Shown here: positions 1 to 6,023 of the stretch, one piece after another
Layout of the letters: each line of letters begins with the position of its first letter
How positions within the stretch are numbered: position 1 is the stretch's first letter
Source: Streptococcaceae bacterium
GTDB taxonomy: Bacteria > Bacillota > Bacilli > Lactobacillales > Streptococcaceae
Reading direction: 5' to 3'
DNA: 6,023 nt
NCBI GenBank assembly: GCA_902836505.1
Contig: CADFQU010000061.1
Location: 1-6,023 of the forward strand
Position numbers and translations under genes: made by a program
Notes under the pieces: model-generated
Seen by the model: the letters and a program-made list of their open reading frames with translations, nothing else
Databases searched by the model: none
What the model was told of the DNA's origin: nothing

Positions 1-653
1 CATGGGTTTTCTGCTTGGATGATCTGACGTCCAACGACAATGTAGTCTGAACCAATGGCATGGGCTTCTTGTGGGGTCATGACACGTTTTTGGTCACCAA
101 TTTCTGCTCCTGCTGGACGGATCCCTGGAGTTACACAGACAAACTCTTCTGATGTAGCCTTCTTGATCAAATCAACTTCATGGGCTGAACAAACGACTCC
201 ATCCAAACCAGCTTCTTGTGCTTTTCGGGCATAATTAACTACTGATTCTTGGACAGTGGTTTGGATGTTTTGGCAATCCCGCATGTCTTCTTCACTGGTA
301 GACGTCAACTGAGTCACAGCCACCAATTTGGCACCTGGTCCAAGTGCTTTTTTAGCTTCGCGCATCATCTCTACACCACCGGCCGCATGAACTGTCACCA
401 TATCCACACCAAAGGTGCCAAGGACAGACATGGCTGACTTAACCGTATTTGGGATGTCGTGCAATTTTAGATCCAAGAAAATACTGTGACCACGACCTTT
501 CAAATAGTGGACAATTTCTGGTCCAACTGCATAGAAAAATTCCATTCCGATTTTTACAAAAAGTTTTTCATCTTCTGGGAAATGTTCTAGAAAGTTTTTG
601 ACATCTTCAAAAGCTGGAAAGTCAAGGGCGATGATGGGACGTTCTTCACGCAT
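1..653 (-). CDS. pyrF: Orotidine 5'-phosphate decarboxylase, C-terminus cut by window edge
   Basis: PyrF decarboxylates OMP to UMP, the last step of de novo UMP synthesis, in the cytoplasm. I translated 217 codons from ATG 651-653; family members are about 230 residues, so roughly the last 15 are missing beyond position 1. The family signature is intact: Asp11 in the first strand (IIALDF), Lys34 in FVKIGME, the catalytic Asp61-x-Lys63-x-x-Asp66 in [10 protein letters not shown], the phosphate-binding TPGIRPAG segment, and Arg209 in VVGRQI. The start is supported by an AAGGAG ribosome site (660-665) six bases upstream. The gene does not share the pyrK-pyrD promoter region directly: it has its own promoter and PyrR attenuator 36-172 bp upstream. 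pyrE commonly follows it in streptococci, but this is outside the window. Identification is secure. Confidence 0.97.
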   Translation of the reverse strand, partial: MREERPIIALDFPAFEDVKNFLEHFPEDEKLFVKIGMEFFYAVGPEIVHYLKGRGHSIFLDLKLHDIPNTVKSAMSVLGTFGVDMVTVHAAGGVEMMREAKKALGPGAKLVAVTQLTSTSEEDMRDCQNIQTTVQESVVNYARKAQEAGLDGVVCSAHEVDLIKKATSEEFVCVTPGIRPAGAEIGDQKRVMTPQEAHAIGSDYIVVGRQIIQAENP

Positions 654-688
654 GGGTTTCTCCTTTTAATGGGTGACATTTTTTCCAC

Positions 689-714
689 AAAAAAACCTTG
701 CCCGAGGCAAGGTT
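689..714 (-). terminator. Intrinsic terminator of the pyrF leader (PyrR attenuator)
   Basis: On the minus strand a 9-bp perfect stem, AACCTTGCC (714-706) with GGCAAGGTT (702-694) around a 3-base loop, runs straight into a T tract ending at 689. It lies inside the pyrF leader, 36 bases before the ATG, so it can only serve as a conditional terminator. Its 5' arm (ACCTTG) can pair instead with TAAGGT (761-756) at the 3' end of the PyrR hairpin. That pairing would be the antiterminator. A 5-bp hairpin, GGTAG-ATA-CTACC (740-728), would sit inside it. Confidence 0.9.
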
Positions 715-756
715 ACACGAAAATTAGGTAGTATCTACCCTGATTCACCGTCTAGA

Positions 757-787
757 CCTTAGGAGCCTCTCTGGACTGCTTTAAAGG
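757..787 (-). promoter_or_regulatory. PyrR-binding RNA hairpin (anti-antiterminator) of the pyrF leader
   Basis: The minus-strand RNA carries the PyrR recognition loop TCCAGAGAGGCT, closed by AGC/GCT and by an outer CCTT...AAGG stem with an internal bulge. In Gram-positive bacteria PyrR bound to UMP or UTP stabilises this hairpin. That blocks antiterminator formation and lets the downstream terminator form, so pyrF is turned off when pyrimidines are plentiful. The hairpin begins about three bases after the predicted +1 (near 790), so it would form as soon as the transcript leaves the polymerase. The PyrR gene itself is not in this window. Confidence 0.92.
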
Positions 788-796
788 TTTTTCTAC

Positions 797-825
797 ATTG
801 TAGTACGATATGAAAGAAAAGTCAA
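797..825 (-). promoter_or_regulatory. Sigma-A promoter of pyrF
   Basis: On the minus strand, TTGACT (825-820), a 17-base spacer and TACAAT (802-797). The predicted start of transcription is about A790, immediately before the PyrR hairpin. The position relative to the attenuator, together with near-consensus boxes and ideal spacing, makes this call firm. It shows that pyrF can be transcribed independently of pyrK-pyrD. Confidence 0.85.
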
Positions 826-904
826 GGAATAATCATAAATCGTTCGGATTCAATCTGTCTTTTCCATCTTTCGACTAGGAAATATACATAAACGTATTAA
901 AATC

Positions 905-933
905 TTGACGAATAAACGATTTTCCTGTAAAAT
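905..933 (+). promoter_or_regulatory. Sigma-A promoter of the intergenic small RNA
   Basis: On the plus strand, TTGACG (905-910), a 17-base spacer and TAAAAT (928-933), predicting +1 near 940-941. It points away from the pyrF promoter, with 79 bp between the two -35 boxes, and toward the 3' end of pyrD. An inverted repeat, AAAATC (899-904) and GATTTT (918-923), brackets the -35 box, and AAAATC recurs at 929-934. This could be an operator or just AT-rich coincidence. Confidence 0.75.
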
Positions 934-940
934 CTTTGCT

Positions 941-1017
941 ATGCTGAGTAAGGGTTGTTTCAGTTGTAGCTTACTCAGTAGCCTGTTGGGGTTGTAGCCA
1001 GCAGGCATTTTTTATTT
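941..1017 (+). ncRNA. Predicted free-standing small RNA, about 75 nt
   Basis: Between the predicted +1 and the terminator the RNA is almost wholly structured. Hairpin 1 has an 11-pair stem, TGCTGAGTAAG (942-952) with CTTACTCAGTA (970-980), including one G-U pair, and a 17-base loop (953-969). It begins essentially at the 5' end. Hairpin 2 is the terminator. Both loops carry the same word: GTTGTAG at 963-969 and GGTTGTAG at 990-997, with a further GGTTGT at 953-958. There is no gene on the plus strand downstream, so this is not a leader, and no convincing reading frame lies within it. It ends about 13 bp short of the pyrD stop and is antisense to any 3' extension of the pyrK-pyrD transcript. 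I do not recognise it as a named family; it lacks the TTTAAG-N5-TTTAAG CiaR site of the streptococcal csRNAs. The structure and promoter are seen; the function is unknown. Confidence 0.72.
981..1013 (+). terminator. Intrinsic terminator of the small RNA
   Basis: GCCTGTTGG (981-989) pairs over nine positions, including one G-U, with CCAGCAGGC (998-1006) around the loop GGTTGTAG. The sequence continues A then six T (1008-1013) and ATTTT. Read on the minus strand, the same stem is not followed by a T tract, so it is directional and is not an obvious terminator for pyrD. Confidence 0.85.
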
Positions 1018-1029
1018 TCATGATAATCC

Positions 1030-2785
<1,756 letters not shown>

Positions 2786-2809
2786 TGGTTTCCTCTTCTT
2801 TCTTCCAGC

Positions 2810-2835
2810 AAAAAAGACCTCGCAAAAGCAAGGTC
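2810..2835 (-). terminator. Intrinsic terminator of the pyrK leader (PyrR attenuator)
   Basis: On the minus strand, GACCTTGC (2835-2828) pairs with GCGAGGTC (2823-2816) across a TTTT loop, with one T-G pair, followed by six T (2815-2810). Sitting between promoter and pyrK, 25 bases before the ATG, it is a regulated terminator. Its 5' arm CCTTGC (2833-2828) is exactly complementary to GCAAGG (2889-2884), the 3' arm of the PyrR hairpin, which gives the competing antiterminator. Confidence 0.9.
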
Positions 2836-2843
2836 CTACAAAT

Positions 2844-2869
2844 GATCAGCTAGACTCGGTCCGCTGATC
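2844..2869 (-). promoter_or_regulatory. Central hairpin of the pyrK-leader antiterminator
   Basis: A perfect 7-bp stem, GATCAGC (2869-2863) with GCTGATC (2850-2844), encloses 12 bases. It lies between the two antiterminator strands GCAAGG (2889-2884) and CCTTGC (2833-2828). It would bring them together, and so favour read-through into pyrK-pyrD when PyrR is not bound. Confidence 0.7.
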
Positions 2870-2883
2870 TTTTTTCTGTCTTT

Positions 2884-2913
2884 CCTTGCAGGCCTCTCTG
2901 GACCCCTTAAAGG
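2884..2913 (-). promoter_or_regulatory. PyrR-binding RNA hairpin (anti-antiterminator) of the pyrK leader
   Basis: The minus-strand RNA has the recognition sequence GTCCAGAGAGGCC within a stem formed by CCTT (2913-2910) and AAGG (2887-2884). The core TCCAGAGAGGC is identical to the one in front of pyrF. Binding of PyrR with uridine nucleotides would hold this hairpin, release CCTTGC to the terminator and shut off pyrK-pyrD. It starts about seven bases after the predicted +1 (A2920). Confidence 0.92.
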
Positions 2914-2926
2914 TTGAATTTTTATC

Positions 2927-2955
2927 ATTATATCGCGCTACTGGTCGCTTGTCAA
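2927..2955 (-). promoter_or_regulatory. Sigma-A promoter of pyrK-pyrD, exact consensus
   Basis: On the minus strand, TTGACA (2955-2950), 17 bases, TATAAT (2932-2927): all twelve box positions match consensus. The predicted +1 is A2920. The -35 box is only about 21 bp past the stop codon of the upstream membrane-protein gene. With such a strong promoter, control must rest mainly on the attenuator downstream. Confidence 0.9.
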
Positions 2956-2976
2956 GTAGAAGCCCGATAGCTCTGC

Positions 2977-4347
2977 TCATTTCCCATATGGTTTAGGAGA
3001 AAACCCTTCTGGTACCGGTGGGATATACTGCAGAGCGATGCGATTTTCTGGCTTGCGATCGACCAAGTAGAGAACCAACAAAAAGATCCATTCCAGAGGC
3101 TTCATCAGATAGTAAATGACATCCATGGCCCATTTTTTCTTGATATGCTTGGCAAAGGGATAGCCATAGCGATCGTAATTACGACGCAGAAATCGATGAA
3201 AACGTGGCGTCTTTTCTTCTAAGACTTGCTCAAAGGCATTGGCAATACAGAGCTGGCGATTCACCACAACAGGATGACCATGCCGGACTCCCATCCGCTG
3301 GGGCTTGACCACCTTTTCATGACCACCAGCCGCAACCGTACAGAGATAATGCTCATCTATGATGAGATTCTGAGGAGGGATTTTTTCTGAGAAGGTCCAA
3401 TCTGCCGTATTGGTCCAGGCCTTGACCAAGCTATCAGGACGTTGACCAAAGAGCATGAGGACCATGACCAATAGCGCTAACAAGGGAAGGGCAAAGATGA
3501 CTGCCAACCAAGGCCAGTGTTTGGATTGGTGAAGGATCAGGTGGAAGTGCTGGAGAATGGGATTGTCATAGACCCTATTAGGATCAGACTCCCCCTCCCA
3601 CTCCTTCATCCTGGTCCGCAAAAGACTAATGGAATAAACAAACAAGAAGACCGTGTGACAACCGATGACTTGCAACTGGATGTCAAATACCACTACAAGC
3701 ACCAATCCCATCAATATCCCACTGATACAAAAGATATTCAAAAGTGGAGACAAGGAATTGGCATCTCGGTAAGAATAGATGACCAAAGCTAGGAAGGAAA
3801 TCAGTGCCAAAGTAAGGATCGTCGGTAGCGCCTCCGACCAAATCATGGTATGCTTCTGCTCATTAATGAGCTGCTGGGTCCAATCATAACTCGTCAAATC
3901 TTTTACTAGATAGATAACGAATAATTCCAGGATACTACCAAAGACTCCTATCCAAAGGATCACAAAGTACTTGCGATTGTTGACCCTTCGTTTAATTTTT
4001 TCCTCTTCTTTCTCATCATAGACGCCGACTAGCTCCTTTTCCAGGGTCTGGGCCTGTATCGTAGACCAGCGAGAAATAACATACAGAATCACAAAGATAT
4101 TAGGAACAAAAAAACTAACCCCTAGGGCATGAACAAGAATTGTAACACTGTATATTGCGACTCCAAAAATAGCATTCCAGAATCCCAAGGATTGGATATT
4201 TCCTGGCAAGTTCCCGAGAATTAGAAAGACAGATAAACTAAGAAAGATCAGCAAGTTGGTCATAAAGTTTATCTTTACTAAACTGGCTAAAAATTTAGTT
4301 TCCAGTTCCTGATTCCATTTTTTGTACCAGTAAGCAACTCTTTTCAT
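2977..4347 (-). CDS. Multi-pass membrane protein of unknown function, DUF6688-like
   Basis: With the start at ATG 4345-4347 the protein has 456 residues. A longer frame from 4377 exists, but GGAGGA (4356-4351) sits just before 4347, and the best promoter has its -10 box over the 4377 ATG. The basic N-terminus leads into hydrophobic segments at about 29-47, 59-91 (one or two helices), 127-148, 173-193, 202-221, 229-243 and 279-300. A charged, Lys/Glu-rich cytoplasmic-looking loop lies at 103-126. The C-terminal third is soluble-looking and rich in Cys, His and Arg: LCTVAAGGHEKVVKP (335-349), RHGHPVVVNRQLC (355-367), ANAFE (369-373), TPRFH (380-384), then MKPLEW (415-420), a hydrophobic stretch (421-429) and PENRIALQY (433-441). 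From memory this C-terminal pattern fits DUF6688 of Firmicutes; a search would confirm it. Transcribed away from cpsY, upstream of pyrK. No function is assigned. Confidence 0.85.
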   Translation of the reverse strand: MKRVAYWYKKWNQELETKFLASLVKINFMTNLLIFLSLSVFLILGNLPGNIQSLGFWNAIFGVAIYSVTILVHALGVSFFVPNIFVILYVISRWSTIQAQTLEKELVGVYDEKEEEKIKRRVNNRKYFVILWIGVFGSILELFVIYLVKDLTSYDWTQQLINEQKHTMIWSEALPTILTLALISFLALVIYSYRDANSLSPLLNIFCISGILMGLVLVVVFDIQLQVIGCHTVFLFVYSISLLRTRMKEWEGESDPNRVYDNPILQHFHLILHQSKHWPWLAVIFALPLLALLVMVLMLFGQRPDSLVKAWTNTADWTFSEKIPPQNLIIDEHYLCTVAAGGHEKVVKPQRMGVRHGHPVVVNRQLCIANAFEQVLEEKTPRFHRFLRRNYDRYGYPFAKHIKKKWAMDVIYYLMKPLEWIFLLVLYLVDRKPENRIALQYIPPVPEGFSPKPYGK

Positions 4348-4375
4348 AGGTCCTCCAGAGATCATCTTTTCCATC

Positions 4376-4404
4376 ATTCTATCAAGCTACAATCAATCCT
4401 TCAA
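4376..4404 (-). promoter_or_regulatory. Probable promoter of the DUF6688-like gene
   Basis: On the minus strand, TTGAAG (4404-4399), a 17-base spacer and TAGAAT (4381-4376), predicting +1 near 4369. The -10 box overlaps the upstream ATGs at 4377 and 4374, so a transcript from here lacks them. This supports initiation at 4347 behind GGAGGA. A TTGACA at 4469-4464 on this strand has no -10 box at good spacing and is not preferred. Confidence 0.62.
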
Positions 4405-4426
4405 TTCTAAACCTGTTTTATAGGGA

Positions 4427-4462
4427 AAAATCCTTCTAGAGACTGATACTAGCTAGGATTTT
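4427..4462. promoter_or_regulatory. 36-bp interrupted dyad, candidate LysR-type operator
   Basis: The left arm AAAATCC (4427-4433) then CTAG (4436-4439) mirrors the right arm CTAG (4449-4452) then GGATTTT (4456-4462), with nine bases between the CTAG blocks. CTAGCTAG at 4449-4456 is itself a palindrome. The element spans about -63 to -28 of the predicted cpsY start. That is the zone where LysR regulators bind their own divergent promoters, so autoregulation by CpsY is a reasonable inference. It does not match the methionine box TATAGTTTnAAACTATA. Confidence 0.5.
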
Positions 4463-4474
4463 CTGTCAAAAGTA

Positions 4475-4483
4475 TGTTAAAAT
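4475..4483 (+). promoter_or_regulatory. Extended -10 promoter of cpsY, placing +1 on the ATG
   Basis: TGTTAAAAT gives an extended -10 (TG at 4475-4476, TAAAAT at 4478-4483). The last T at -7 sets +1 at A4490, the first base of the cpsY start codon. The region at -35 (AGGATT, 4455-4460) does not resemble TTGACA, as expected for an extended -10 or an activator-dependent promoter. No other convincing plus-strand promoter lies in the gap. Confidence 0.6.
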
Positions 4484-4489
4484 ATAAGC

Positions 4490-5398
4490 ATGAGAATCCA
4501 ACAATTACATTACATTATCAAAATCGTCGAAACAGGCTCTATGAATGAAGCGTCCAAGCAACTCTTCATCACCCAGCCAAGTCTGTCCAATGCTGTGCGG
4601 GACCTGGAAAAGGAAATGGGGATTGACATCTTCATCCGTAATCCCAAGGGGATCACTCTGACCAAGGATGGAATGGAGTTCCTTTCTTATGCCCGTCAAG
4701 TCGTAGAGCAGACCCAACTCTTAGAAGAACGCTATAAAAATCCAGTAGCCAATCGGGAGCTCTTTAGCGTATCCTCCCAGCACTATGCCTTCGTAGTCGA
4801 AGCCTTCGTCTCTCTCCTCAAGAAAAGCGACATGGAGAAATACGAGCTCTTCCTACGGGAGACTAGAACCTGGGAAATCATTGATGACGTCAAGAACTTC
4901 CGCAGTGAAATCGGTGTCCTCTTCCTTAATGGCTACAACCGTGATGTCCTCTCCAAAATGCTGGATGATAGCCACCTTAAGGCAACCCATCTCTTCACTG
5001 CTCAACCTCACATCTTCGTCAGCAAGACCAACCCATTGGCTAACAAAGATGTGGTCAAGCTAGAAGATTTAGAAGACTTCCCTTATCTCAGCTATGACCA
5101 AGGGACCCATAACTCCTTCTACTTCTCAGAAGAGATCCTCTCCCAAGAGCATCACAAAAAATCTATCGTCGTCAGCGACCGTGCCACCCTCTTCAATCTC
5201 TTGATTGGTCTGGACGGCTACACCATTGCGACCGGTATCCTCAATAGCAACCTCAACGGAGACAATATCGTCTCCATCCCACTAGATATTGATGACCCAA
5301 TCGAGCTGGTCTACATCCAACACGAGAAAGCTAGCCTCTCTAAAATGGGTGAGAAATTTATCGAATATTTACTTGAGGAAGTCCAATTTGATAAATAA
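4490..5398 (+). CDS. cpsY: LysR-family transcriptional regulator, CpsY/MtaR-like
   Basis: This 302-residue DNA-binding regulator has the usual LysR length. The N-terminal winged helix-turn-helix spans about 1-60: MRIQQLHYIIKIVETGSMNE leads into the recognition helix TQPSLSNAVRDLE (28-40), then LGI-type MGIDIFIRNPKGITLT (43-58). A linker helix and a periplasmic-binding-protein-like effector domain (about 90-295) follow. The sequence agrees closely with what I remember of streptococcal CpsY/MtaR. Relatives control methionine uptake and metabolism in group B streptococci and envelope changes during neutrophil survival in other species. The effector here cannot be read from sequence. The N-terminus cannot move downstream without losing the HTH, yet there is no Shine-Dalgarno before ATG 4490, and the promoter suggests a leaderless message. 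In S. mutans, as I recall, cpsY also lies beside pyrK, so the position is probably ancestral. The downstream gene follows after 9 bp. Confidence 0.9.
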   Translation: MRIQQLHYIIKIVETGSMNEASKQLFITQPSLSNAVRDLEKEMGIDIFIRNPKGITLTKDGMEFLSYARQVVEQTQLLEERYKNPVANRELFSVSSQHYAFVVEAFVSLLKKSDMEKYELFLRETRTWEIIDDVKNFRSEIGVLFLNGYNRDVLSKMLDDSHLKATHLFTAQPHIFVSKTNPLANKDVVKLEDLEDFPYLSYDQGTHNSFYFSEEILSQEHHKKSIVVSDRATLFNLLIGLDGYTIATGILNSNLNGDNIVSIPLDIDDPIELVYIQHEKASLSKMGEKFIEYLLEEVQFDK

Positions 5399-5407
5399 GG
5401 AGGGACT

Positions 5408-6023
5408 ATGAAGGTAAAGAAAACCCTTATTTTTATCGGTATAACTCTAGTTATTGGTTTGATTGCTTTTTTTAATGTCCATCCTATTCCTACTCTATTC
5501 GAAATTCCCCCTCAAGTTACCTTGAGTTCTGATTTTAATGGCTATTTTGACTCTGATTATCCATTAAAGGAAGATAAAGAAGCCGAAAATAGGTATTCAT
5601 TAACATTTACTATCGAAGGAATCAACCGCGTATCTTTAGATGATGTTAAAATCCTGGATCAGGATAACAAGGAACAAAGTATTTTGACATTTGAAAACGA
5701 CTCAGAAGGATATAACACCCTCTGGTTCGCAGGAAAACCAAATACCAAGTACAAACTCAGTTATAAAGATCGTTTTTCAGATACCAAAGCAGAATCTTCT
5801 TTCACCACACCTTCAAATAGAACTGTATTTAAGGAAGTTCGAAAAGAAGGAGAGAATCTACTTACTAACTATCTGAAAAACAACCTCCAAACAGAAATAT
5901 ACGGTAAACTAAATTCTAACTGGACCAATATTTCCCCTTATTATACTCCAACTGATGAGGAGAAAAAGGCCATTGCTGATGCCTATTGGGACTCATCCAT
6001 GACCTATACTCTGGAATTCTATC
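5408..6023 (+). CDS. Partial hypothetical membrane-anchored extracytoplasmic protein
   Basis: The frame is open from ATG 5408 to the window edge: 205 codons without a stop, C-terminus missing. AGGAGG (5398-5403), which overlaps the cpsY stop codon, gives a strong ribosome site, so it is probably co-transcribed with cpsY. Residues 2-5 are basic and 6-22 (TLIFIGITLVIGLIAFF) form one hydrophobic segment. No lipobox Cys or clear signal peptidase site follows, so an uncleaved anchor with the rest outside the cell is likeliest. Residues about 36-138 look beta-rich and end in PNTKYKLSYKD...SSFTTP, resembling the closing strands of fibronectin III or Ig-like domains. From about 140 it is more helical and charged. 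The DNA looks more A+T-rich than in cpsY, hinting at a different history. I recognise no family; CpsY-linked surface function is only a guess. Confidence 0.82.
   Translation, partial: MKVKKTLIFIGITLVIGLIAFFNVHPIPTLFEIPPQVTLSSDFNGYFDSDYPLKEDKEAENRYSLTFTIEGINRVSLDDVKILDQDNKEQSILTFENDSEGYNTLWFAGKPNTKYKLSYKDRFSDTKAESSFTTPSNRTVFKEVRKEGENLLTNYLKNNLQTEIYGKLNSNWTNISPYYTPTDEEKKAIADAYWDSSMTYTLEFY

Noticed and set aside
249..437. Small plus-strand open frame
   Set aside because: It lies antisense within pyrF, has no ribosome site and shows no protein-like pattern; the minus-strand translation is a complete PyrF signature.
905..914. GACGAATA at 907-914 as a competence sigma-X box (TACGAATA)
   Set aside because: It mismatches the first base, overlaps a good sigma-A -35 box, and there is no competence gene downstream.
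943..1006. The two hairpins acting as a terminator for pyrK-pyrD on the minus strand
   Set aside because: Neither stem is followed by a T tract in that direction; the T tract lies on the plus-strand 3' side only.
941..1017. Small RNA as a CiaR-controlled csRNA
   Set aside because: No TTTAAG-N5-TTTAAG site overlaps the promoter, and the loops do not carry the anti-ribosome-site sequence expected of csRNAs.
2956..2976. Terminator between the membrane-protein gene and the pyrK promoter
   Set aside because: Only a weak AGAGC/GCTTCT pairing without a T tract is present in this very short gap, so read-through toward the pyrK leader cannot be excluded.
3517..3792. 91-codon plus-strand frame
   Set aside because: It is antisense to the membrane protein, with no ribosome site or recognisable content.
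4421..4433. TATAGGGAAAAATCC region as a methionine regulator box
   Set aside because: It shares only the first five bases with TATAGTTTnAAACTATA and lacks the mirrored arm.
5691..5876. 61-codon plus-strand frame
   Set aside because: It is a different frame inside the open frame starting at 5408, which has a strong ribosome site, a membrane anchor and no stop to the window edge.

Overview
The window looks like a chromosomal segment of a Streptococcus, probably an oral viridans-type species. The evidence is a two-subunit PyrK/PyrD (class 1B) dihydroorotate dehydrogenase, PyrR-type RNA attenuators, strong GGAGG-type ribosome binding sites and a LysR regulator that closely resembles streptococcal CpsY/MtaR. 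Species cannot be fixed from sequence alone.

Positions 1-2955 (minus strand) hold pyrimidine biosynthesis genes in two separately controlled units. The first has a consensus promoter (2927-2955), a PyrR-controlled attenuator leader (2810-2920), pyrK (1979-2785) and pyrD (1030-1968). The second has its own promoter (797-825), a second PyrR attenuator (689-790) and pyrF, whose last roughly 15 codons run off the left edge. In both leaders the 3' arm of the PyrR hairpin can pair instead with the 5' arm of the terminator, which is the classic uridine-nucleotide switch. Dihydroorotate is oxidised by PyrD/PyrK and OMP is decarboxylated by PyrF; pyrE would be expected beyond the left edge.

Between pyrD and the pyrF promoter there is an apparently free-standing small RNA gene on the plus strand (about 941-1017). 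It has a sigma-A promoter, a long 5' hairpin and a strong intrinsic terminator, and no reading frame of its own.

The right half is centred on a divergent promoter region (4348-4489). Leftward lies a 456-residue multi-pass membrane protein of unknown function (2977-4347, DUF6688-like), with a conserved-looking Cys/His-rich C-terminal domain. Rightward lies a cpsY/mtaR-type LysR regulator (4490-5398). Its promoter places +1 on the A of its ATG and it has no Shine-Dalgarno sequence, so it is probably leaderless. A 36-bp dyad just upstream is a candidate operator. It is followed 9 bp downstream by a partial, membrane-anchored extracytoplasmic protein (5408 to the edge) that I do not recognise.

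The pyr genes and regulator are ordinary core genome. The parts most worth attention are the small RNA, the leaderless regulator with its dyad, and the two uncharacterised membrane or surface proteins next to it.
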